A stretch of DNA of 64,000 nucleotides, from assembly GCA_902576815.1 (NCBI GenBank), contig CACGWQ010000001.1:1-64000 (forward strand), read 5' to 3'. Within the stretch, counting starts at the first letter, position 1. Every line of letters begins with the position of its first letter. This document shows, one piece after another, positions 39,747 through 48,725 of the stretch. A program made the position numbers and the translations under genes. Under the pieces are notes generated by a model. It was not told where the DNA came from, made no database searches, and saw only the letters and a program-made list of their open reading frames with translations. Origin of the DNA: an uncultured Pelagibacteraceae bacterium (lineage in GTDB: Bacteria; Pseudomonadota; Alphaproteobacteria; Pelagibacterales; Pelagibacteraceae).

Positions 39747-40304
39747 TTAACGAAGGGCTCTTAATAGTTCTTCCGCCCAAGGACCATCAAAAATATTTTT
39801 TCTTTTACCATCAACTTTACTCATAGTTTCTTCCATTTTACTAAACAAATATGGGTCCCAGAATTTATCTTGTCTTTTATCAGCAATTAATTTTTCAAGG
39901 TTTTTTATTTCTAGCCTAGTATCAAATTTTTTGTTTTTATTGAAGAATTTGTACCTATTTTTATAACCATCTGATTCTACTAATTTTTTAATTGTGTCGA
40001 CTCTTTTTGGTAAAAATTTTTTCACATTTTTAAAATATTCAACCATGTGAGCTTTCCCCATAAGTTTACTTTTATTTGAAATTATATCAACTTTGTCCAA
40101 CACTTTATCATTTATTAAAGACATACCTCTATGCTCTATATACATATGAAATTTTCTCATTTTCCAAATAGTTTTATTACTTGTGTTAAATTTAATTTTT
40201 TGAATTAAATCCCAAGTTTCCTGAGGGCTTACTTCCCATTTCTTTAGTTTTTCAACTAGTTGTTCGTATGAATTAACTTTTTCAATATCTGTTTTTTCTT
40301 CCAT
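39747..40304 (-). CDS. Protein of unknown function (185 residues)
   Basis: Very lysine-rich, soluble, predicted mainly helical. Features: KLKKWEVSPQETWDLIQKIKF, a central VEYFKNVKKFLPKRVDTIKKLVE helix and the end KNIFDGPWAEELLRALR. No signal, membrane helix, or catalytic motif seen. It is divergent from the nuclease gene at 40353 (48-base gap) and reads toward the small paralogues. I recognise no family. Confidence 0.7.
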   Translation of the reverse strand: MEEKTDIEKVNSYEQLVEKLKKWEVSPQETWDLIQKIKFNTSNKTIWKMRKFHMYIEHRGMSLINDKVLDKVDIISNKSKLMGKAHMVEYFKNVKKFLPKRVDTIKKLVESDGYKNRYKFFNKNKKFDTRLEIKNLEKLIADKRQDKFWDPYLFSKMEETMSKVDGKRKNIFDGPWAEELLRALR

Positions 40305-40352
40305 AACTAGTAGATAATTATTAAACTTAATAGTACAAGTAAAAATACACTT

Positions 40353-41039
40353 ATGAAATGGAATAATAAATTTAATTATCCAAAGTCATCAAAATCAATC
40401 GAGAATGGATTTAGAAAGTATTTATTAGGAGATAATAAACTACCAAGCGTTACAACGATTCTGAGTGCTACCAAATCTGAGGAAGAAAAAGCTGCTCTTG
40501 CAAATTGGAAGGAGAGAGTAGGAGTTAAGGAAGCAAATAGAATTAAAACAGAGGCTTCATCGAGGGGTACCTCTATGCACTCTTATATTGAGGACTATTT
40601 AAGAGGAAGAATTAACGAGAGTTTTTTTGAGAGTAATGAACAATATAAAAACATGGCTAAAGAAATAATTCAAAAAGGAATTACCGGAAGACTCAATGAA
40701 GTATATGGAATGGAAGAAACATTATATTATCCAGATCAATATGCTGGCACAGCTGACATGATAGCATTGTTTGAAGGTAAAGATGTTATAGTAGATTTTA
40801 AACAGTCTAATAAACCAAAAAAATCAGATTATATTCAAGATTACTTTTTGCAACTAGGAGCTTATACTTTAGCTCATGATGTTGTTCATGGAACTAAGAT
40901 GAAAGCAGGAATAATACTTTTATGTACTAAAGATATTTTATTCCAAGAATTTAAAATTGAAGGCGCTGAATTAGAAATGTATCAAAATTTATTTTTAGGA
41001 AGGGTTAAAAAGTTTTACGAATTGAATAATATATCTTGA
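40353..41039 (+). CDS. PD-(D/E)XK nuclease, MGME1/RecB-like
   Basis: 228 residues. Ordered nuclease features: LPSVTTILSATK, RGTSMHSYIEDYL (71-83), a Glu at 121-122 in GMEETLYY, GTADMIA with Asp135, VIVDFKQSN with Asp148-x-Lys150, and QLGAYTLA (167-174). This order (GTxMHxxIE, GTxDxI, DxK, QxxAY) is that of the RecB-like exonucleases related to mitochondrial MGME1 and phage recombination nucleases. Probably a stand-alone ssDNA/flap exonuclease. The product of the divergent upstream gene is unknown, and the next gene is exonuclease I. Confidence 0.82.
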   Translation: MKWNNKFNYPKSSKSIENGFRKYLLGDNKLPSVTTILSATKSEEEKAALANWKERVGVKEANRIKTEASSRGTSMHSYIEDYLRGRINESFFESNEQYKNMAKEIIQKGITGRLNEVYGMEETLYYPDQYAGTADMIALFEGKDVIVDFKQSNKPKKSDYIQDYFLQLGAYTLAHDVVHGTKMKAGIILLCTKDILFQEFKIEGAELEMYQNLFLGRVKKFYELNNIS

Positions 41040-41163
41040 CTTTATTTATCTTATCCATAAAAGAGCTATTAATACCTGAGCTAATTGTTTATATGCTAAT
41101 GGTTAAGTCTTTAAAAAACTTTCCAAAAACCCATTAAATAATAGCAAATTTAAGGATGTAATT

Positions 41164-42597
41164 ATGAATTTAGCAATTTGGGATATAGAATCATCGAGTG
41201 CAAGCACAGATTTTGGAAGCATCATTGAAATTGGTGGTGTTTTAGTTGATGAGAATTTTAAAGAGAAAGATAGATTTAATTTAAGATGTCGTTTACCTGA
41301 AGGAGAGGTTTTTCAAGCAATGGCTCTAATTGTAAATAAAACATCTATAAAGCAATTAACCCAAACTAATCTTTCTCATTATCAAATGTTAGCAGAAGTT
41401 GAAAAAATATTTAAAAAGTGGAGTCCTGCAGTATTTCTTGGTTGGTCTAATATTGGATTTGATGATGAAATGATAAGAAAAGAGTTTTTTAAAGGGATTA
41501 GATATCCATATCTTACAAATGCTGCTCCCAATAAAAGACATGATGGTATTAATATTGCTCGTGCAGCTTATGCAATAGATCCTTCAATTTTAGAAGTAGA
41601 ATTTAATGAAAAAAATAATGCAGTATTCAAATTAGAGTCCTTAGCTAGAATGCAAGGTATTGATTCAACCGACGCTCATAGCGCATTAAGTGATAGTATA
41701 ATGACAGCTAAAGTTTTAAATATTGTTAAAAAAAAACAGCCAGAGACTTGGGAGTCTTTTTTTAAAACTGCGAATAAATCTGATACTGAAACTATAATTA
41801 AAAAAGGGGAAATTATTACCTTAAATGAATATTATTATGGTAAATCTAGACTTCATCTAGTTGCACCTCTTCATCAAAAATACTGTATGCATCCAATATA
41901 TGCTGGCTGGTATTATGCATTCGATCTAAGGACTGATGTTGAGCCATTATTAAATTTATCAATAAATGAGCTAAAAGTTGAAATGAAAAAGTCTCCTAAA
42001 TTTTTAAGAACTATTAGATCAAACAAAGCTCCAATTATTGTAGATGCACAATATGGAATGCAAGCAGAACCTTATAGTGCCATGGATAAGTCATTATTAA
42101 ATAAAAGAGCAGATATTGTTAAAAATAATGAGAAATTTTCCCAAAGTATACTTCATGCATTAAGAGAAGTAGCTGAGGAAAAAGAACAGTCTAAAACACA
42201 AGAAGATATATATGCTGAAGAGAGCATTTATACTAAATTTACATCAAACAAAGATACTGCCTTATTTCCTGCTTGGCATGCAGCATCATGGAAAGATAAA
42301 CTTAAATTACTAGATAAATTTGATGATGATCGTTTAGTGGGATTTGGAAAAAAAATTATTTTTCAAGAGGCACCCGAAGTTCTCCCCGAGAGCATACTTA
42401 AAACAATAAAACGAGAAATTGCAAAGCGGATTTTGAGTGAAAAAAAAGAAAAATGGTGGACAATTCCTACACTCTATACAGAAATTGATACACTAAGAGA
42501 AAAATATACTAATGAGAATGACAATGAAAAGCTCGCATTACTAGATGAATTTAATGAATATGCAATGTCAATACAGAAAAAGTATGAAAATGTTTAA
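41164..42597 (+). CDS. sbcB: Exodeoxyribonuclease I
   Basis: 477 residues, full length for ExoI, a 3'-5' single-strand exonuclease. DEDDh motifs: AIWDIESSS (Asp7, Glu9), GWSNIGFDDEMIR (exo II) and AHSALSDSIMTA (His and Asp of exo III). The SH3-like and helical domains follow (for instance YAFDLRTDVEPLL, LFPAWHAASWKDKL). 124 bases separate it from the nuclease gene. Followed by trxA, in the place where alphaproteobacteria often carry addA. Confidence 0.92.
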   Translation: MNLAIWDIESSSASTDFGSIIEIGGVLVDENFKEKDRFNLRCRLPEGEVFQAMALIVNKTSIKQLTQTNLSHYQMLAEVEKIFKKWSPAVFLGWSNIGFDDEMIRKEFFKGIRYPYLTNAAPNKRHDGINIARAAYAIDPSILEVEFNEKNNAVFKLESLARMQGIDSTDAHSALSDSIMTAKVLNIVKKKQPETWESFFKTANKSDTETIIKKGEIITLNEYYYGKSRLHLVAPLHQKYCMHPIYAGWYYAFDLRTDVEPLLNLSINELKVEMKKSPKFLRTIRSNKAPIIVDAQYGMQAEPYSAMDKSLLNKRADIVKNNEKFSQSILHALREVAEEKEQSKTQEDIYAEESIYTKFTSNKDTALFPAWHAASWKDKLKLLDKFDDDRLVGFGKKIIFQEAPEVLPESILKTIKREIAKRILSEKKEKWWTIPTLYTEIDTLREKYTNENDNEKLALLDEFNEYAMSIQKKYENV

Positions 42598-42663
42598 TGT
42601 GGATAATTTAAACATTTCTCTTTTAACTATTGATAAAAAAATTTTTATTTATATATAAAACGT

Positions 42664-42984
42664 ATGGCCACATTAAAAGTAACAGATGAAAAATTTGAAG
42701 AACAAGTTTTAAAAAATGAAAAACCAGTTTTAGTAGATTTTTGGGCCGAATGGTGTGGACCTTGTAAAATGGTTGGACCAATTTTAGAGGAAATTTCAGA
42801 GGAGATGGCGAATGATATTGTCATTGCAAAACATGACATAGACTCAGAGCCTAACATGCCTACTAAGTACGGTGTTCGTGGAATTCCTACAATGCTTTTA
42901 TTTAAAGGTGGTGAATTAAAAGCTACTAAAGTTGGGGCTACACCAAAAAGTGATATAGTAGCTTTTATAAAAGAAAATATTTAA
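42664..42984 (+). CDS. trxA: Thioredoxin
   Basis: 106-residue thioredoxin with active site WCGPCK, cis-Pro region GIPTMLLFKGG and buried DFWAEW. Reduces protein disulfides using thioredoxin reductase. A trxA-folC-accD-trpA-trpB-trpF run is common in alphaproteobacteria; here the gene is convergent with folC and overlaps it by four bases. Confidence 0.97.
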   Translation: MATLKVTDEKFEEQVLKNEKPVLVDFWAEWCGPCKMVGPILEEISEEMANDIVIAKHDIDSEPNMPTKYGVRGIPTMLLFKGGELKATKVGATPKSDIVAFIKENI

Positions 42985-44246
42985 TTTAAATTAAGTAGTT
43001 CTCCAGCAAGATATAGAGACCCAGTAATCATTATTAAATCATCTTTCTCCGGATTTAGAGAATTAAGAGCCTCTTCAATAGATTTTTTGTAATTAACATT
43101 AGGATATTTATTTAATTTTTCTTTTAAATCTATTCCTTTGATAGCATTCGGTTGGTTAGGAATATCAATTGTTGTTATGGAAGATATATTATTAAATTTG
43201 CTTAAATATTCTTCGTGATCTTTATTAGACATCATTCCAAGAATTAAATGCTTTTTACAATCAAGAGTATTTAAATATTCATTAAGAGCTTTTGCGCCTA
43301 AAGGATTATGTGAGCCATCTAAATATAATCTATTATCCTTACAAATATTTTTAAGCTTTCCAGATTTAATTTCTTGAAGTCTTGCAATACTTTTTATCTT
43401 AGTAATACCTTCTTTAATATTTTCATCTTTTACTTCTAGTTGTAAATTTCTTACTGTAGCAATAGCCGTCGCACAATTGTCAATTTGAAAATTACCCAAT
43501 AGGTTTGGTTTTGGTAATTTTAAACCTCCATATTCATCCTCATAATAAATAAAACCATTCTCACTTAATGAATAATTAAAATCATCTTCATAAATGACTT
43601 TTTTTGATTGATTATTACTAATTGTTTTTTTAATTAAATTTAAGGTTTCATCCGAGCTTTGTTTGCTAACTACAATAGTAGAATTTAGAAGGGACGAGGT
43701 TTTTTCATAAACAATTTTTTCAATATTTTGCTCATTTTCAGGTAACCAGTCTAAATGATCTAAACCTATTGAAGTAACAATACTAGATAAATTAGTGTCA
43801 ATAATATTTGTTGCATCAAATCTATGAAATAGACCACTTTCTATAATATTTATTTTGTCTTTGAATTTATTTGCATGATAAAAATATGCTGCAGTTAATA
43901 TTTCGAAGTAAGTTATTTGTTCACCATTATTAACATTTTCGACTTCTTCTAATAAATCAGATAGTTTATCATCAGTTATTTCTTCATCGTTAAAAATAAA
44001 TCTCTCATTAATTTTTTGAATATGTGGACTGGTATAAATATTACAATCTATATTGGCTGTTTTTAAAATTGATCTTACTGCCTGTATAGTTGAATACTTT
44101 CCATTTGTCCCAACTACAGATATGTATTTTAATTTTTTTTGAGGATTACCTAATTTTTTACAAAGATTTTTAACTCTATCTAGACTAAGATCAATTTCTT
44201 TAGGATGCAGCTTTTGCAAGCGGTTCAATATTGTCTGAAGTTTCAT
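42981..44246 (-). CDS. folC: Folylpolyglutamate / dihydrofolate synthase
   Basis: Adds glutamate to folates and, in bifunctional members, makes dihydrofolate. 421 residues with Mur-ligase architecture: P-loop VVGTNGKYST, IVTSIGLDHLDWLPE, RLQEI and YLDGSHNPLGAKAL. The P-loop has Tyr where Gly is more usual (GTNGKGS). The start, MKLQTILNRLQKLHPKEIDL, overlaps the accD coding end by 47 bases; the N-terminus is conserved so this start is favoured. Confidence 0.93.
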   Translation of the reverse strand: MKLQTILNRLQKLHPKEIDLSLDRVKNLCKKLGNPQKKLKYISVVGTNGKYSTIQAVRSILKTANIDCNIYTSPHIQKINERFIFNDEEITDDKLSDLLEEVENVNNGEQITYFEILTAAYFYHANKFKDKINIIESGLFHRFDATNIIDTNLSSIVTSIGLDHLDWLPENEQNIEKIVYEKTSSLLNSTIVVSKQSSDETLNLIKKTISNNQSKKVIYEDDFNYSLSENGFIYYEDEYGGLKLPKPNLLGNFQIDNCATAIATVRNLQLEVKDENIKEGITKIKSIARLQEIKSGKLKNICKDNRLYLDGSHNPLGAKALNEYLNTLDCKKHLILGMMSNKDHEEYLSKFNNISSITTIDIPNQPNAIKGIDLKEKLNKYPNVNYKKSIEEALNSLNPEKDDLIMITGSLYLAGELLNLN

Positions 44247-45132
44247 TTATTTGCTTTTCATTTACCGCGTTATCTTTTTTTAACAATATTGATAATAGTA
44301 AGCTTATTTCTCTTTTTAAATCTTTTCGTTCAACAATTCTATCGACAAATCCATGCTTTTCGACAAATTCTGATGTTTGAAAGTCAGAACTTAGTTCTTC
44401 TTTAACTGTTGCTTGTATAACTCTTTTTCCTGCAAAGGCTATTAAACAACCAGGTTCGGCAAAATGAATATCTCCCAACATCGCAAAAGATGCGGTGATT
44501 CCTCCTGCCGTAGGGTCAGTAAAACAAACTAAATAAGGAAGATTATTTTTTTTAAGTTCATTAATAGCGAGAGTAGTTCTTGTCATATTTGCAAGCGCAA
44601 TAGGAGATTCAAACATTCTCTGTCCTCCACCACAAGGAAAGAAAACAAAGGGTGTTTGATTATCAATTGCGTGTTGTACACCGTAAATAATTGCTTCACC
44701 TTCTGCGGCTCCAACAGAACCACCAATAAACTCAAAATTTATCGCCCCAGCTGTCACGTCGACTCCATTTATTTTGCCTTTAGCGATCATTACAGCTGAA
44801 TTTTGATTAGTTTTCTTTCTTGCAGATTTTAATCTATCTTTATAAGATTTCGTATCTACCCATCCTAGGGGATCTTCTGCAGGAATTGGTGTATCAAGTA
44901 TTTCATAAGCATTTCTTCCAAAAATAATATCAAATCTTTGTCGACAATTAATTCTATGATGTTTTCCACACGAGTTGCAAACCCATAAATTTTCTTCAAG
45001 ATCTTTTTTTAATATTGGACCTTTGCAACAACTAGTCCAGTCTGAGTTTGCTATATCTTCTTTTGAAGGTCTTTTTTTTAAAACTTTTTTAATTTTTTCA
45101 CCAAAACTTAAAGCTTTTGTAATCCAGTTCAT
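44200..45132 (-). CDS. accD: Acetyl-CoA carboxylase carboxyltransferase subunit beta
   Basis: Carboxyl transfer from biotin-BCCP to acetyl-CoA, with AccA. 310 residues. Core motifs: GAINFEFIGGSVGAAEGEAI, FFPCGGGQRMFES, DPTAGGITASFAMLGD and PGCLIAFAGKRVI. The N-terminal zinc ribbon reads TSCCKGP then VCNSCGKHH: the second knuckle is CxxC but the first has adjacent cysteines rather than CxxC, so metal binding may be altered. It overlaps folC by 47 bases and trpA by four. Confidence 0.94.
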   Translation of the reverse strand: MNWITKALSFGEKIKKVLKKRPSKEDIANSDWTSCCKGPILKKDLEENLWVCNSCGKHHRINCRQRFDIIFGRNAYEILDTPIPAEDPLGWVDTKSYKDRLKSARKKTNQNSAVMIAKGKINGVDVTAGAINFEFIGGSVGAAEGEAIIYGVQHAIDNQTPFVFFPCGGGQRMFESPIALANMTRTTLAINELKKNNLPYLVCFTDPTAGGITASFAMLGDIHFAEPGCLIAFAGKRVIQATVKEELSSDFQTSEFVEKHGFVDRIVERKDLKREISLLLSILLKKDNAVNEKQINETSDNIEPLAKAAS

Positions 45133-45929
45133 AGAATTTTACTTTTTAATTTTTTTACTAGCTTACTTACATTTGTGACAGGATTTTGTCTATGCTTTAA
45201 ACTCTTGCTAATTTCCTTACAAATAGCACTTCCAACAACTAATCCATCTGCAGATTTGAGTTTGCCAATTGTTTTTTCAGTGATTCCAAAACCAATAACA
45301 ATTTCTTTTTTCGGATCAATTTTTTTTATTTTGGTATAATTTTTTAATATATCATTAGGTGAAACTTTTAGTTTACCACCTGTTGTGCTCAACATTGAAA
45401 TAAAATAATTCATAGGATGAGAGTCTCTTATAATTTTTTTTAGCCTAATTTTTGTTGTTGTTGGTGATAAAAGCTGAATAAAATAGATAGATTTTTTCTT
45501 ACATTTTTTTGCGAAATTCTTATTTTCTGGCCAAGGTAAATCCACAACTATTAATCCACTTACCCCAGATAACTTACATTTATTTAAGAATTTATTTTCA
45601 CCATATTGAAAGATCATATTATAATAGCCCATTAATATAACAGGTTTATCTTTATCAAACTTTTTAAAGTCTTTTACAATTTTGAAAATATCATTTACTT
45701 TTATTCCATTTTTGATTGCTCTATAGGCGCTTGTTTGAATCTGACTTCCATCTGCTACAGGGGTGTTATGGGGTACGCCTAATTCTAAAATATCAGCACT
45801 TTTAGAAATTGATTTTAATATATTTAAAGATTGTTTTTTTGAGCTATCACCAGCGACGGTATAAGTTAGTAAAGCTGGCCTATTTTCTTGTTTTGCTTTT
45901 TTAAATGCTACACTAATTGGATTTAACAT
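45129..45929 (-). CDS. trpA: Tryptophan synthase alpha chain
   Basis: Cleaves indole-3-glycerol phosphate and passes indole to TrpB. 266 residues. The catalytic pair is kept: Glu49 in LELGVP and Asp60 in VADGSQIQ. Loop 2 reads HNTP where family members usually have FSDP, so Asp56, used in alpha-beta signalling, is Thr. Phosphate-site motifs GFGIT and GLVVGSAI are present; loop 6 keeps the Thr183-Gly184 position (STTGG). Overlaps trpB by 17 bases. Confidence 0.9.
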   Translation of the reverse strand: MLNPISVAFKKAKQENRPALLTYTVAGDSSKKQSLNILKSISKSADILELGVPHNTPVADGSQIQTSAYRAIKNGIKVNDIFKIVKDFKKFDKDKPVILMGYYNMIFQYGENKFLNKCKLSGVSGLIVVDLPWPENKNFAKKCKKKSIYFIQLLSPTTTKIRLKKIIRDSHPMNYFISMLSTTGGKLKVSPNDILKNYTKIKKIDPKKEIVIGFGITEKTIGKLKSADGLVVGSAICKEISKSLKHRQNPVTNVSKLVKKLKSKIL

Positions 45930-47157
45930 ATTTTTTTCCTAATCTTTTCTCTAAAATTCCTCGGTCCTTGTAAGCATCACCACAACTGTTAACTACTACG
46001 ATCGTATCTTTGCTCAATTTTTTAGATTCAGATATAGCAACTGCGAATGCATGGCTAGGTTCAAGAGATGGTCTTAATTTTTCAAATCTTGTAACAAGTT
46101 TGTAAGCTTCTAATGCTTGTTCATCACTCGCTGCAGTATATCTAGCTCTCTTTGTGTCTTTTAAAAAACAATGAAGCGGAGAAATTCCAGGGTAATCCAA
46201 ACCTGCTGAAATAGATTCTGTCTCTTCTATTTGTCCATCTGAGTTTTGATTAACATACTGGGCTGCACCATGTAGAATTCCAATTTTAGAACCATAAGTT
46301 AAAGGTGCTGCATGTTTTTTACTTTTTGCAGGTCCCCCAGCTTCTACGCCAATGAACTCAAATTGCTTTTTATCATAATCCATAAACTCATTCCAAAACC
46401 CAAAACTCGAACTTCCACCCCCCACACAATTGTAAAGTTTAAGTTTTTTTGGAATTGATCCAAACTCATCAATTAATTGAAACTTAAGTTCTCTTGAAAT
46501 TTGACTAGTACTCCATCCGCAAATACGAACAAAAACAGCTGGCCCTACTGTGCTTCCAACACACATTGCAGCAGTATCACAATTAGCAACCCAGAACCTC
46601 ATACACTCTGAAACAGCATCTACAAGCGTTTGACTTCCTGAATAAACTGGAACTACCTCGGCACCATTTTTTTTCATCGCTTTTACATTTGGTTGTTGTC
46701 TTGCAATATCTTTTGCGCCCATGAAAATTTTACACTTAAGACCAAATTTTTTTGCTGCCATACTCAACATTTTACCCGCATACCCGGCGCCGGTATCCCC
46801 ACATATAGTTTTTTTACCAGTACGTTTTGCAAGTAAACAATGGACAGTTGCGTTGTAGATCTTGTGTGCTCCACCGTTTGCATCAGATACAACTTTAGAC
46901 CAAATCTGAGCTCCACCCACATGTCTTGTCAAATTTTCTAATTTAATAAATCGAGTAGGCACACCAATCCAATTTTTGAAATATTTATCTCTTTCTTGTA
47001 TAAATTTTTTATCTTTTTTAAGTTTGTTAAATAGTACTTCTAAATCTTCTATAGGTTTTTTTAACGTTTCGGGAACAAAGTTTCCTCCAAATTTACCTCC
47101 CCAAAATCCAAGTTTATTGCATTGATCTATTAATGGAATTCCTTTTTTAAGTTTCAT
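45913..47157 (-). CDS. trpB: Tryptophan synthase beta chain, divergent
   Basis: PLP enzyme joining indole and serine. 414 residues, clearly TrpB: FGGNFVPETL, GGAHKI (PLP Lys99), MGAKDIARQ, CVGGGSS, ESISAGLDYPG (Asp321, equivalent to 305) and SLEPSHA (Glu366, equivalent to 350). Several usual residues differ: the catalytic Glu109 of ETGAGQHG is Asp121 in DTGAGYAG, His115 is Ala, Ser377 near the PLP ring nitrogen is Cys392, and Arg379 is Asp394 (VNSCGDAYKD instead of VNLSGRGDKD). Sits between trpF and trpA, so still expected to serve tryptophan synthesis. Confidence 0.87.
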   Translation of the reverse strand: MKLKKGIPLIDQCNKLGFWGGKFGGNFVPETLKKPIEDLEVLFNKLKKDKKFIQERDKYFKNWIGVPTRFIKLENLTRHVGGAQIWSKVVSDANGGAHKIYNATVHCLLAKRTGKKTICGDTGAGYAGKMLSMAAKKFGLKCKIFMGAKDIARQQPNVKAMKKNGAEVVPVYSGSQTLVDAVSECMRFWVANCDTAAMCVGSTVGPAVFVRICGWSTSQISRELKFQLIDEFGSIPKKLKLYNCVGGGSSSFGFWNEFMDYDKKQFEFIGVEAGGPAKSKKHAAPLTYGSKIGILHGAAQYVNQNSDGQIEETESISAGLDYPGISPLHCFLKDTKRARYTAASDEQALEAYKLVTRFEKLRPSLEPSHAFAVAISESKKLSKDTIVVVNSCGDAYKDRGILEKRLGKKYVKSN

Positions 47158-47771
47158 ATTTTTGCAAATAAATTTAACAATTTATCTATTTTATTTAAAT
47201 CTTTTTTTCCACTTTCATCTTCAAGTGATCCACTAAGATCAATAATGAACCCTTTATTTTTTAAACTAGGAATATCATCTATTTGAATATTTCCTGCAAT
47301 CATTTTATTTAATTCATTTGGTAGCCCATCAAGAAGATTATGGTCAAAGCTTTCAGATTTGTGGTAACCCTTTGAATCGAATAAAATTATATCTGAGATC
47401 TCAGAGTAATCTTTATATTTTGCTACATCATCTTTATCAGAAACGGTAATAGCGGATATTATTTTTGTTTTATATTTTAATTTAATTTCTTTAGTTCTTT
47501 CAGGTCCAACATCGTAAAGTTGGAAATAATCAAAATTGTCATTTTTAATTTTTTCTAAAATTTGATTATTTGGATTTACTAGCACAGAGACAAAGTTTAT
47601 ATCTTTTTTCTCAACTTTAATTAATTTACTTAATTTTTCATACTCAACAAATCTTCTACTTTTTTTATAATTTGTTATAAAACCAACAAATTTTGGTGGA
47701 TGAGGATGATTTAAGATATAGCTTAAATTTTTAGGATCAGAGATCCCACAAATTTTTAGGGCCTTGTTCAT
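47154..47771 (-). CDS. trpF: Phosphoribosylanthranilate isomerase
   Basis: Amadori isomerisation before indole formation. 205 residues, TIM barrel. Catalytic Cys in LKICGIS, Arg in KKSRRFV, and Asp in ILFDSKG are present, and the phosphate loop end DLSGSLEDESGKKD corresponds to the DVSSGVE-PGxKD signature. QLYD replaces the usual QLHG and AGNI the usual AGGL, so it is a diverged copy. Overlaps trpB by four bases and pyrF by four. Confidence 0.85.
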   Translation of the reverse strand: MNKALKICGISDPKNLSYILNHPHPPKFVGFITNYKKSRRFVEYEKLSKLIKVEKKDINFVSVLVNPNNQILEKIKNDNFDYFQLYDVGPERTKEIKLKYKTKIISAITVSDKDDVAKYKDYSEISDIILFDSKGYHKSESFDHNLLDGLPNELNKMIAGNIQIDDIPSLKNKGFIIDLSGSLEDESGKKDLNKIDKLLNLFAKI

Positions 47772-48442
47772 TGATTTAAGTGATCAATTAATTTTTGAAC
47801 ATTTTTTTTAATGTTACCTTTAGTAATATCTCGACCCATAACAAGCCAGTCAGAGCCATTTTTATAAGCTTGTTTAGGGTTTAGCACTCTTTTTTGGTCG
47901 TAAGATTTTGAATTTAGTCTAATGCCAGGTGTTATAATTTCTTTTTTAAAAATACTTCTGACTATTTTTACTTCTTGAGCACTACATACTATAGCATCCA
48001 ATTTTGCTTTATTCGCTAACTTTGCTTGGTGAAGAACTAATTTTTTGACATCCTTATTAAATCCAATTTCTTTCAATGCTTTATTATCCAGAGAAGTCAG
48101 TATAGTAACACCAATTAATTTTGTTTTACCAATTTCTTTTTTCGCCGCTTTTAGAGCATCAAGACCAGCGCTAATATGTATCGTCAGGTAATTAAATTTT
48201 AAATCACTTACCGCCTTTATTGCTGAGGAACAAGTATTTGGTATATCTGAAAATTTATAATCTCCAAATGTTATTTGATTTTTTAATTTCGACACAAATT
48301 TTCTTCCATTCTTAGAATTCAAAAACTGTAAACCAAATTTATAGCCAATTTTTAATTTACTGCTTTGAGTATTACTTATTATTCTTTTTACTTTAGAGGT
48401 ACTTTCACTATCACATGCAACAAATAGTTTATATTTTTTCAT
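47768..48442 (-). CDS. pyrF: Orotidine 5'-phosphate decarboxylase
   Basis: Last step of de novo UMP synthesis. 224 residues. The catalytic Asp-x-Lys-x-x-Asp array is in FGDYKFSDIPNT; CD in VACDS and LKIGYKFG are the preceding barrel motifs, ITPGIRL and LVMGRDITKG the phosphate-binding end. It overlaps ihfB by 14 bases. Many alphaproteobacteria have a lapA gene between ihfB and pyrF; not here. Confidence 0.93.
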   Translation of the reverse strand: MKKYKLFVACDSESTSKVKRIISNTQSSKLKIGYKFGLQFLNSKNGRKFVSKLKNQITFGDYKFSDIPNTCSSAIKAVSDLKFNYLTIHISAGLDALKAAKKEIGKTKLIGVTILTSLDNKALKEIGFNKDVKKLVLHQAKLANKAKLDAIVCSAQEVKIVRSIFKKEIITPGIRLNSKSYDQKRVLNPKQAYKNGSDWLVMGRDITKGNIKKNVQKLIDHLNQ

Positions 48443-48719
48443 TTATTTTAGTATTCCAAGATTTCGAGATTTTGAAGAATATATTTTTCTTTTCTGGAAT
48501 TTTAATTTTTTCTAGAGTTTTTGGGTTTAAAGCTATTCTCTCTTTTTGTTTTTTAACACCAATTATAAAAATATCTCTTAATTCCACTCTTTCACCCCTT
48601 TTTAAAGAGTTTGAGATTTCATATATTACTATATCAAATATTAGATTTAAGTCTCTTTTTAAAAAATTAGGAAAGGAATTCGCAAGTTGTTTTAGAATAT
48701 CTGATTTGACTTTTGACAA
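48429..48719 (-). CDS. ihfB: Integration host factor beta subunit
   Basis: 96-residue HU/IHF-fold DNA-bending protein. VKSDILKQLANSFPNF at the start, the IFDIVIYEISNSLKRGERVELRDIFIIGVKKQ core and the arm RIALNPKTLEKIKIPEKKNIFFKISK, where HU/IHF arms carry R-x-x-NP. The position after rpsA is the standard location of ihfB. Partner ihfA is not in this window. Confidence 0.9.
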   Translation of the reverse strand: MSKVKSDILKQLANSFPNFLKRDLNLIFDIVIYEISNSLKRGERVELRDIFIIGVKKQKERIALNPKTLEKIKIPEKKNIFFKISKSWNTKINEKI

Positions 48720-48725
48720 ATTTAT

